This document shows positions 6,600-13,174 of a DNA stretch of 17,802 nt, in pieces (position 1 is the first letter of the stretch; every line of letters begins with the position of its first letter). Made by a program: the position numbers and the translations under genes. The stretch is from an uncultured Prevotella sp. (GTDB lineage: Bacteria; Bacteroidota; Bacteroidia; Bacteroidales; Bacteroidaceae). The stretch lies in assembly GCA_900762125.1 (NCBI GenBank), contig CAAFFL010000027.1, positions 1 to 17,802 on the forward strand, in the 5' to 3' direction. Under the pieces are notes generated by a model that was not told the DNA's origin, did no database searches, and was given only the letters and a program-made list of their open reading frames with translations.

Positions 6600-7234
6600 A
6601 CATTCTCTCAACACTACTCGCCAATCTCAACTATGGCACCGTCTTCTTCTTGATGCTTCTGGAGAGTACTGTTATACCCGTGCCATCCGAACTCGTCGTC
6701 GCCCCCGCAGCCTATCATGCCGGGACGGGGGAGATGCACATCGCCCTCGTCATCCTCTTTGCCACGCTGGGGGCCGACTGTGGCGCGACGATCAACTATC
6801 TGGCGGGCTACTATCTCGGTCGGCCGGTCATCTGGCGTTTTGCCGACAGCAAGCTCGGACATCTGTGTCTGCTCAATCAGCAGAAGGTGGCGAAGAGCGA
6901 GGAGTACTTCAACGACCACGGTATGGTGGCGACGATCACGGGGCGGCTTATCCCAGGCATCCGGCATCTCATCTCCATCCCCGCAGGACTGTCGAAGATG
7001 CACTACGGGAAGTTCCTGCTCTATACGACCATCGGCGCGGGTGCGTGGAACTGCATCCTCGCTGGCCTCGGCTGGTACCTCCACAGCATCGTGCCGGAGG
7101 AGCAGCTCAATGACAAGATCATGGAGTACGGGGAGTATATCAAGGTGACCATCATGGCCATCGTCGCCGTCGCCCTCGTGTACTTTCTGGCGAAATACTT
7201 CATCCAGCGGAGGAAAAAGATGGGCCTGGATTGA
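6596..7234 (+). CDS. DedA-family (VTT domain) membrane protein
   Basis: This 212-residue integral membrane protein carries DedA-family marks: an acidic residue in the first re-entrant region (LLESTVIPVPSE, Glu23 and Glu32), GYYLGR at 71-76, and the GRLIPGIRHLISIPAG motif at 116-131 with its conserved arginines. Hydrophobic segments lie at about 13-38, 48-70, 138-163 and 178-200. Bacterial DedA proteins are inner-membrane transporters; several have been linked to undecaprenyl phosphate or phospholipid flipping and to envelope homeostasis. The substrate here is unknown. ATG 6596 overlaps the TPR gene's stop by 4 bases, so translation is probably coupled. A short lysine/arginine tail ends the protein. 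Confidence 0.88.
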   Translation: MNILSTLLANLNYGTVFFLMLLESTVIPVPSELVVAPAAYHAGTGEMHIALVILFATLGADCGATINYLAGYYLGRPVIWRFADSKLGHLCLLNQQKVAKSEEYFNDHGMVATITGRLIPGIRHLISIPAGLSKMHYGKFLLYTTIGAGAWNCILAGLGWYLHSIVPEEQLNDKIMEYGEYIKVTIMAIVAVALVYFLAKYFIQRRKKMGLD

Positions 7235-7240
7235 GGGGCC

Positions 7241-7255
7241 GGCCTTGGTAAGGCC
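7241..7255. terminator. Short hairpin between convergent dedA and mltF
   Basis: A perfect 6-bp GC-rich stem (GGCCTT/AAGGCC) with a three-base loop begins 6 bases after the dedA stop. A short T-rich stretch follows on the plus strand (7258-7260). It is a plausible weak terminator for dedA. Its minus-strand core, CTTACCAAG, also occurs in the hairpin between hisG and hisD at 9592-9612. Nothing else stands out in the 62-bp gap. Confidence 0.35.
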
Positions 7256-7296
7256 AGTTTGTCCAACAGCGCACAGCATTGAAAAGAGCGGTGGCG

Positions 7297-8529
7297 CTAG
7301 ACGTGGAAGCGGTTGCCGTGCTTTGAGCGCTGGGGCGTGGTGAAGAAAACGCCGCTGCCGCCGCCGATGCTGCCTCTGGCGCCTCCGCGATACTGCGTCC
7401 AGCGGGCACGGATGTTCTCCACATAGTTCACCGTCTCCGTGCCACGCATATAGCCGTGCTTCACCACCGGGTCACGATAGTAGGCCGCGCTACTGAGTTT
7501 CAGGATGAACTCCTGCACGTCGCCCCATCGGTGCGGGTCGCGGCCATGCTTCTGCGCCAGAGCCATGGCGTCGCGGATGTGGAAGTAACCACCATTGTAA
7601 CTAGCCAAGACATAATAGATACGCTCCGAAGCCGGCACATCCCTGAAATGTCCGCTCAACTCCTGGATATACTTTGCTGCCGCTGCCACGTTGCGCTCGG
7701 GGTCGTACATCTCGCCCCTTGGCAAGCCGAGGTGGTCCGCGGTCCCCGGCATGATCTGCATCAGTCCGCAGGCGCCTGCCCATGAGTGTGCCCGCGGGTC
7801 GAAGGTCGACTCCTGGTAACACTGTGCCGCCAGCAGGCGCCAGTCCCAACGGGCCAGTGGCGCATAGCGCTTGAAGAGGTGGTCGTAGCGCGAGATCGTT
7901 CCCGTCGACCGGTCGAGGAACGGCGAATAGACATGGCGCGTGATGCTCCGTGTGGAGAGCAGGAACGCCTCCTCCTTCCGCATCTTGGCGATCATCTCCG
8001 GTCGGAACCAACTGTTGAGCGTGTCGGCGAGTTCGCGGCTGTCGTCCCTGACGGCCCATTTCGTATTCAGCGAGTCGACACCCGCACCGGCAAACGTGAT
8101 GCCTTTAATCTTCTTCGGCAGTTGGAAGGCGATGATGTCGCCATCGCCTTTCTTCAAGCGGCGGACCATGTCCAAGGTATCCTTGCAGACCTCCACCCTG
8201 AGCGATACGCCCAGATGCTGGGCAAACTGGTCGCAGAGGAGATACTGCAGTCCCATGCCATGTCCCCGATAGTCGTAGTAGGTCTCCGGTCCCGAGAGCG
8301 TGAGGACGATGAGCTCGCCGTTCGTCTGGATGTCCGAGAGCGAATAGCCCGAGGACTGCAGAGTGGTATCCTCCCCTACCGTCGTTCCCCACGGCGTGGT
8401 CTCCACGGTCGGCTTCTTCGAGCACGACAGGAAGGCAAACAGCATGCCGGGCAACAAGGCCAACAACAGAAGGCGCCTGTTACGAATCTTCAATATTCGG
8501 CATATAAAGTTAAGTATTTCTATTTCCAT
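7297..8529 (-). CDS. mltF: Membrane-bound lytic murein transglycosylase, MltF-like lipoprotein
   Basis: This 410-residue protein has a lipoprotein signal peptide: a basic RNRR start, a hydrophobic core at about 20-33 and the lipobox FLSC with Cys36. Residues 64-140 resemble a bacterial solute-binding (SBP_bac_3) domain, and 230-330 form an SLT lytic transglycosylase domain with catalytic Glu240 in QCYQES, then AGACGLMQIMPGTA (251-264) and ASYNGG (309-314). This is the two-domain order of MltF. The family cleaves peptidoglycan glycan strands, giving 1,6-anhydro-MurNAc ends, at the outer membrane. The ATG at 8529 gives a long 19-residue n-region; a TTG at 8493 (codon 13) would give a more typical signal peptide. 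The C-terminal tail is glycine/serine-rich and basic. It is divergent from hisG and probably monocistronic. Confidence 0.87.
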   Translation of the reverse strand: MEIEILNFICRILKIRNRRLLLLALLPGMLFAFLSCSKKPTVETTPWGTTVGEDTTLQSSGYSLSDIQTNGELIVLTLSGPETYYDYRGHGMGLQYLLCDQFAQHLGVSLRVEVCKDTLDMVRRLKKGDGDIIAFQLPKKIKGITFAGAGVDSLNTKWAVRDDSRELADTLNSWFRPEMIAKMRKEEAFLLSTRSITRHVYSPFLDRSTGTISRYDHLFKRYAPLARWDWRLLAAQCYQESTFDPRAHSWAGACGLMQIMPGTADHLGLPRGEMYDPERNVAAAAKYIQELSGHFRDVPASERIYYVLASYNGGYFHIRDAMALAQKHGRDPHRWGDVQEFILKLSSAAYYRDPVVKHGYMRGTETVNYVENIRARWTQYRGGARGSIGGGSGVFFTTPQRSKHGNRFHV

Positions 8530-8544
8530 CGTTGAAAGTTACCA

Positions 8545-8552
8545 CAAAATTA
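8545..8552 (-). promoter_or_regulatory. -7 element for the mltF-like gene
   Basis: The minus strand reads TAATTTTG, matching TAnnTTTG. It ends 15 bases before ATG 8529, which predicts a leader of about 10 bases and supports that start over the TTG at 8493. The -33 position is not a good match. Confidence 0.45.
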
Positions 8553-8560
8553 CAACTTTT

Positions 8561-8592
8561 ATTGCATATCTGCTTAAAAAGACGTACTTTTG
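8561..8592 (+). promoter_or_regulatory. Promoter of hisG (and probably the his cluster)
   Basis: TACTTTTG at 8585-8592 matches the -7 consensus. ATTG at 8561-8564, 20 bases upstream, matches three of four -33 positions. The start codon of hisG follows after 43 bases. No histidine-codon-rich leader peptide is seen in that leader. The promoter lies back to back with that of the mltF-like gene. Confidence 0.55.
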
Positions 8593-8635
8593 CAGAGTTA
8601 TTTTAGGTTTATTAGAAAATACATTAAGGAAAAAG

Positions 8636-9487
8636 ATGTTAAGAGTAGCAGTTCAGTCCAAGGGACGGTTGTATGAGGACACGATGAGTCTCCTGCGCGA
8701 GGCCGATATCAACGTGAGTGAGAGCAAGCGGACGTTGCTTGTCAAGAGTTCCAACTTCCCACTGGAGGTCCTCTTCCTTCGCGATGACGATATACCCCAG
8801 AGTGTGGCCAGCGGCGTTGCCGACATCGGTGTCGTTGGCGAGAACGAGTTTGAAGAGCGGCAGGAGGATGCCCAGATCATCTCGCGTCTCGGCTTCTCGA
8901 AGTGCCGTCTGAGCCTCGCCATCCCCAACGCGATCAACTATACGGGTCTGGAATGGTTCAACGGGAAGAAGATCGCCACGTCCTACCCCGGAATCCTTCG
9001 TCGTTTCATGAACAAGAAAGGCATCTCTGCCGACATCCACGTCATCACGGGCTCGGTGGAGATCAGTCCCGGCATCGGTCTGTCCGACGCCATCTTCGAC
9101 ATTGTCTCCTCGGGGTCCACGCTCATCCACAACAACCTCAAGGAGGTGGAGGTCGTGATGCAGAGCGAGGCCCTGCTCATTGGCAACTGGCACATGGACG
9201 AGGAGAAGCACACGATCCTCAACGAGATGCTGTTCCGCTTCGAGGCCGTGCGCTCTGCCCGTGACAAGAAATACGTCATGATGAATGCTCCTCGCGAGAA
9301 GGTGAAGGCCATCACGGAGGTGCTCCCCGGCATCAAGAGTCCGACAATCATCCCGCTCTCCGACCCGGAGTGGTGCGCCATCCATACCGTCCTCGACGAG
9401 AAGCGGTTCTGGGAGATCATCGGTAAGCTGAAGGAGCTTGGCGCCCAGGGCATCCTCGTGACGCCGATCGAGAAGATGATCCTGTAG
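8636..9487 (+). CDS. hisG: ATP phosphoribosyltransferase, long form
   Basis: This 283-residue enzyme catalyses the first step of histidine synthesis, joining ATP and PRPP to give phosphoribosyl-ATP. Visible family blocks are VAVQSKGRLYEDT at the N-terminus, the DIGVVGENEFEE segment, and the PRPP-binding region around DIVSSGSTLIHNNLKEVEV. The C-terminal 75 or so residues (from about 208, ending with the LGAQGILVTPIEKMIL strand) form the HisG_C domain of the long, histidine-feedback-inhibited type. No HisZ partner is needed. ATG 8636 is chosen because the family match begins right there, although the frame is open further upstream. It leads the hisG-hisD-hisC cluster. Confidence 0.95.
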   Translation: MLRVAVQSKGRLYEDTMSLLREADINVSESKRTLLVKSSNFPLEVLFLRDDDIPQSVASGVADIGVVGENEFEERQEDAQIISRLGFSKCRLSLAIPNAINYTGLEWFNGKKIATSYPGILRRFMNKKGISADIHVITGSVEISPGIGLSDAIFDIVSSGSTLIHNNLKEVEVVMQSEALLIGNWHMDEEKHTILNEMLFRFEAVRSARDKKYVMMNAPREKVKAITEVLPGIKSPTIIPLSDPEWCAIHTVLDEKRFWEIIGKLKELGAQGILVTPIEKMIL

Positions 9488-9513
9488 GCCTCTCCCGGTC
9501 GCTAAAGCGCCTC

Positions 9514-9535
9514 CCCCCTCCCCAAGGGGCGGGGG
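9514..9535. repeat. C-rich/G-rich hairpin after hisG
   Basis: A run of C (9514-9518 and 9520-9523) faces a run of G (9526-9529 and 9531-9535) across a two-base AA loop, with one mismatch. It would fold into a very stable hairpin 26 bases after the hisG stop. No T-tract follows, so it is more likely an RNA-stability or attenuation structure, or a dispersed repeat, than a simple terminator. Confidence 0.5.
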
Positions 9536-9591
9536 ATTACGCCCCATGGATAGCCAGGGGCGCGCTTGGATAGGAAGTTCGCTGTTGGACC

Positions 9592-9612
9592 GTCCGGCTT
9601 ACCAAGCCGGAC
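9592..9612. repeat. Perfect 9-bp hairpin upstream of hisD
   Basis: GTCCGGCTT at 9592-9600 pairs perfectly with 9604-9612 across a three-base loop. It ends 22 bases before the hisD start codon. The stretch between it and the ATG is A-rich and gives no terminator-like T-run. It may tune hisD expression within the operon. Confidence 0.5.
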
Positions 9613-9634
9613 CCTCCATAAAAAAGAAAGCAAC

Positions 9635-10921
9635 ATGAACATCATCAAATACCCGGCCCGGGAAGAATGGGCAAGCATCATCGAGCGGCCACACCTCGAC
9701 GTCTCGCAGCTGAATGCAACCGTGAGCGGCGTGCTGGCCGACATCAAGGCCGGTGGCGACGCTGCCGTGAAGAAATACGAAGAGAAGTTCGACCATGTCA
9801 AGCTGTCGTCGTTGGCCGTCACTGAGGCGGAGATCGACGAGGCCATGGGCCTCATCAGTCCCGAGCTGAAGGCGTCGCTAGAGCTGGCGCATCGGAACAT
9901 CGCGACGTTCCATAAGGCACAACGCTTTGAGGGCGAGAAGGTCGAGACGGCCCTGGGCGTCGTCTGCTGGCAGAAGAGTGTACCCATCGAGAAGGTAGGC
10001 CTCTACATCCCCGGCGGTACGGCCCCCCTGTTCTCCACCGTGCTGATGCTCGCCACGCCGGCGAAGATCGCCGGCTGCGGGGAGATCGTCCTCTGCACGC
10101 CGCCCAACCGGGAGGGAAAGGTGAACCCCGCGATTCTGGCCGCTGCCCGCATCGCCGGGGTGAGCAAGATCTTCAAGGCCGGTGGCGTCCAGGCCATTGG
10201 CGCGATGGCCTACGGCACGGAGACGGTGCCGAAGGTGTACAAGATCTTTGGGCCGGGCAACCAGTTTGTCATGGCGGCGAAGCAACAGGTGAGCCTGCAC
10301 GATGTGGCTATCGACATGCCGGCGGGGCCGAGTGAGGTGTGCGTCATTGCCGACGAGACGAGCAACGCAGAGTTTGTTGCCGCGGACCTGCTGTCGCAGG
10401 CTGAGCACGGCATCGACTCACAGGTGATCCTGATCTCGACGAGCGAGGCCATGGTGCAGAAGGTGCAGAAGGAGGTCAACGAACAGCTGGAGCGCCTGCC
10501 GCGTAAGGAGATTGCTGCCAAGACGTTGGAGAACTCGAAGCTCGTGCTGGTGCACGACAAGGACGAGGCGATGGCGCTGAGCAACGCCTACGCCCCCGAG
10601 CATCTGATCATCGCCACGGCGGACTATGCGGCGTTGGCGGAGAAGGTTGTGAATGCGGGCAGCGTGTTCCTCGGGACATGGGCCTGCGAGAGCGCGGGAG
10701 ACTATGCCAGCGGCACGAACCACACCCTGCCGACACACCAGTATGCGCTGGCCTACAACGGGGTGAACCTCGACAGCTACAACCGGAAGGTGACGTTCCA
10801 GCACCTGTCGGAGGACGGCATCCGGGCCATCGGGGCGGCCGTCGTCTGCATGGCGGAGAACGAACAGTTGGAGGCCCACGCCAACGCCATGCGGGTGAGG
10901 ATGGCAGAGTTGAAGGGCTGA
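9635..10921 (+). CDS. hisD: Histidinol dehydrogenase
   Basis: This 428-residue enzyme performs the last two steps of histidine synthesis, oxidising L-histidinol to L-histidine with two NAD+. All expected active-site residues are present: zinc ligands Gln255 and His258 (LLSQAEH), Asp356 (ESAGDYASG) and His415 (QLEAH), and the catalytic pair Glu322-His323 (APEHLII). They lie four residues before their E. coli counterparts. GPGNQFV at 206-212 and DMPAGPSEV at 227-235 are also typical. ATG 9635 is chosen because the 23 upstream codons come from the hairpin-rich spacer and match nothing. It is 147 bp after hisG, an unusually long gap for this operon, and 28 bp before hisC. Confidence 0.96.
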   Translation: MNIIKYPAREEWASIIERPHLDVSQLNATVSGVLADIKAGGDAAVKKYEEKFDHVKLSSLAVTEAEIDEAMGLISPELKASLELAHRNIATFHKAQRFEGEKVETALGVVCWQKSVPIEKVGLYIPGGTAPLFSTVLMLATPAKIAGCGEIVLCTPPNREGKVNPAILAAARIAGVSKIFKAGGVQAIGAMAYGTETVPKVYKIFGPGNQFVMAAKQQVSLHDVAIDMPAGPSEVCVIADETSNAEFVAADLLSQAEHGIDSQVILISTSEAMVQKVQKEVNEQLERLPRKEIAAKTLENSKLVLVHDKDEAMALSNAYAPEHLIIATADYAALAEKVVNAGSVFLGTWACESAGDYASGTNHTLPTHQYALAYNGVNLDSYNRKVTFQHLSEDGIRAIGAAVVCMAENEQLEAHANAMRVRMAELKG

Positions 10922-10949
10922 TGCAAAAGAAAAAGAAAAAAACAGAACG

Positions 10950-11984
10950 ATGAAAGACCTGCAAACGCTTGTGCGCCCGAACATCTGGGCGCTGGCACCA
11001 TATAGCTCGGCCCGGAACGAATACTCCGGGCACGAGGCCCACGTGTTCCTCGACGCAAACGAGAACCCGTACAACAGTCCGCTGAACCGCTACCCGGACC
11101 CGCTGCAAGGCGAGCTGAAGGCGGAGCTGGCGAAGGTGAAGAACGTCCCCGCGGTGAACATCTTCCTGGGCAACGGCTCCGACGAGGCCATCGACCTGGT
11201 CTACCGCGTGTTCTGCGAGCCGAAGGTGGACAATGTCGTGGCCATCGAGCCGACATACGGGATGTACCGCGTCTGCGCGGACATCAACGACGTGGCGTAC
11301 CGTCCCGTGCTCCTCGACGACCACTACCAGCTGGATGCCGACGCGCTCCTGAAGGCTTGCGACGCCCGGACGAAGGTCATCTGGCTGTGCTCGCCGAACA
11401 ACCCCACGGGCAACAACCTCCAGACGGAGGCCATCGAACGGGTGCTGCGGGAGTTTGAGGGCATCGTCGTCGTGGACGAGGCGTACAGCGACTTCTCGTC
11501 GAAGCCCGTCTTCCGCAGTAGGCTGAAGGACTATCCGAACATCATCGTGCTGAACACGATGAGCAAGGCGTGGGGCTGTGCTGCGATCCGTCTGGGTATG
11601 GCGTTTGCCAGCGAGGCGATCATCGGACTGTTCAACAAGGTGAAATACCCCTACAACGTCAACCTCCTCACGCAGCAGCAGGCGCTGGAGGCCCTGCATG
11701 GCCGCGACGATGTGGAGAAATGGGTGACGATGCTCCTGCAGGAGCGCACGCGCCTGATGGCTGCGTTCCGCGACCTGAAGATCTGCGAGGCGGTCTACCC
11801 CACCGACGCAAACTTCTTCCTGGCGAAGATGACCGACGCGCAGGCCATCTACGACTACCTCGTCGAGCGCGGGATCATCGTCCGCAACCGCACAAGGGTG
11901 CGGCTGTGCAACAATTGTCTGCGCGTCACCATCGGCACGAAGAGCGAGAATGGCGAGCTGCTTGGCGCGCTCAGGCAGTACTAA
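10950..11984 (+). CDS. hisC: Histidinol-phosphate aminotransferase
   Basis: This 344-residue class I/II PLP-dependent aminotransferase converts imidazole-acetol phosphate to histidinol phosphate using glutamate. Residues seen are LDANENPY at 34-41, GNGSDEAI at 74-81, SPNNPTGN at 148-155, DEAYSDF at 176-182, the PLP-binding lysine Lys206 in MSKAWG, Arg214 in IRLG, and the C-terminal CLRVTIGT. Length is normal. It follows hisD by 28 bases of purine-rich spacer, so it is co-transcribed with it. The expected next gene, hisB, is absent. The TAA stop (11982-11984) interlocks with the TAG stop of the convergent membrane-protein gene. Confidence 0.95.
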   Translation: MKDLQTLVRPNIWALAPYSSARNEYSGHEAHVFLDANENPYNSPLNRYPDPLQGELKAELAKVKNVPAVNIFLGNGSDEAIDLVYRVFCEPKVDNVVAIEPTYGMYRVCADINDVAYRPVLLDDHYQLDADALLKACDARTKVIWLCSPNNPTGNNLQTEAIERVLREFEGIVVVDEAYSDFSSKPVFRSRLKDYPNIIVLNTMSKAWGCAAIRLGMAFASEAIIGLFNKVKYPYNVNLLTQQQALEALHGRDDVEKWVTMLLQERTRLMAAFRDLKICEAVYPTDANFFLAKMTDAQAIYDYLVERGIIVRNRTRVRLCNNCLRVTIGTKSENGELLGALRQY

Positions 11985-13171
11985 GGAGCAATCATCTTGA
12001 AAGTTTTATAGTAGAACCAATAGGTCTTGGCGTAGGTGTCACGGATGGCCGTGTAGCGGGCGCGAGGATCGGGGTTCTTCTGCAGGAGGTCCATGAAGTC
12101 CTCAAAGTCCGCGTCCATGACCGCATTGTGGTAGACGACGCGGGGAGCACGGGAGATGTGGTTGTAGAGCGTCAGAGCCTCACGATAGTGGAGCGGGAGG
12201 TTTTGTCCCGAGCCCTGGCGGTTATCGATGGAGTCGCCAACATGATAATAGCGCTGGAGGGCCCCGGCGAAGTGGTCGAGGTCACCATCGAGGAGGTAGG
12301 CGCAGAGAAGCCAGTCGTGGGCCGCAGGCGTTGCCCAGTGCTTCTCGTGGAGCTTCTCCAGATAGACCTTTGGCGAGAGCTTCTGCTGGAAGCAGACGCC
12401 GAGATGCTTGTAGACGTCCGTCTCCGGCACCATCATCATTTTCACAGACTTTCCATTGGGCAACATCGCCTCCGATCCGCCGACGAGCGGATAGGTGAAG
12501 AGGCGTTCGCCGAGCTCATGTCGCAGCGAGAGCGCATAGACACGGAGACAGGTCAGACTGCTGTCCGTCCTCGCCTCACGCTGTCCCACCTGCAGGGCCT
12601 CGCCGTGGCGGTGGCTGAGGATGTCGCTCTCCATGCGCATGCGGTGGTGGAAGAGCGTGTCGTTGCAGCCGATGGCGACGGTCGTCAGGGCCATGATGAC
12701 CATCAGCAGCATGTTCACCCAGACGATGCGCGAGAAGAGTCCCACGGCATTGACCTGGATGTCCAGCGACTGTATCTGCCGGCAGACAGCGACGACGGCG
12801 GCATAGACCACCATCAGCAGGGGGAAGAGCCACAGCCACGGTCCGAGATAGCTCTCCTCGTCGAGATGCGGCGATACATCGGTGAGGATGGCGAGGAGGA
12901 GCAGCGATGGCAGATAGGTCAGGGCGTGGGTGCGTAGCCAGAGCTTTGTGACGGCATAGACGCCCATCTGCACGAGCCAGAGCACGAACGTGATGAGTAC
13001 GGCTCCGATGGTCCGGTTATAGTGTGTAACACCCTGCGAGAGGACATACTGCGTCACGGCGATGACGTCTGCCTGATAGTCGTACAGGTAGAAGAACGTG
13101 AAGAGAATGAAAAAAATGGCACACGCCATCCTCATGATGACGGTGCCACTCTTGTTGTTTCCTTGGAGCAT
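11981..13171 (-). CDS. Multipass membrane protein of unknown function
   Basis: This 396-residue protein has about five predicted membrane spans in its first half (near residues 15-30, 55-75, 84-97, 110-130 and 149-168). A soluble C-terminal half of about 220 residues follows, rich in aromatic and His/Arg residues, with segments such as LSLRHELGERLFTYP and LLCAYLLDGDLDHFAG that look helical and repeat-like. The layout is faintly reminiscent of Bacteroidota DUF6057-type proteins, but that is recall, not demonstrated. It begins three bases after the glgB stop, so it is almost certainly co-transcribed with glgB. ATG 13171 is chosen for that spacing; an internal ATG at codon 13 or 15 is possible. 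A role linked to glycogen is only guilt by association. Confidence 0.75.
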   Translation of the reverse strand: MLQGNNKSGTVIMRMACAIFFILFTFFYLYDYQADVIAVTQYVLSQGVTHYNRTIGAVLITFVLWLVQMGVYAVTKLWLRTHALTYLPSLLLLAILTDVSPHLDEESYLGPWLWLFPLLMVVYAAVVAVCRQIQSLDIQVNAVGLFSRIVWVNMLLMVIMALTTVAIGCNDTLFHHRMRMESDILSHRHGEALQVGQREARTDSSLTCLRVYALSLRHELGERLFTYPLVGGSEAMLPNGKSVKMMMVPETDVYKHLGVCFQQKLSPKVYLEKLHEKHWATPAAHDWLLCAYLLDGDLDHFAGALQRYYHVGDSIDNRQGSGQNLPLHYREALTLYNHISRAPRVVYHNAVMDADFEDFMDLLQKNPDPRARYTAIRDTYAKTYWFYYKTFKMIAP

Positions 13172-13174
13172 GAG

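Noticed and set aside
8593..8635. Possible histidine-rich leader peptide (attenuator) before hisG
   Set aside because: The leader is only about 40 bases, with no run of His codons and no alternative hairpins.
10608..11699. 363-codon minus-strand frame across hisD and hisC
   Set aside because: It crosses two certain genes and turns into low-complexity Arg/Pro/Ser sequence.
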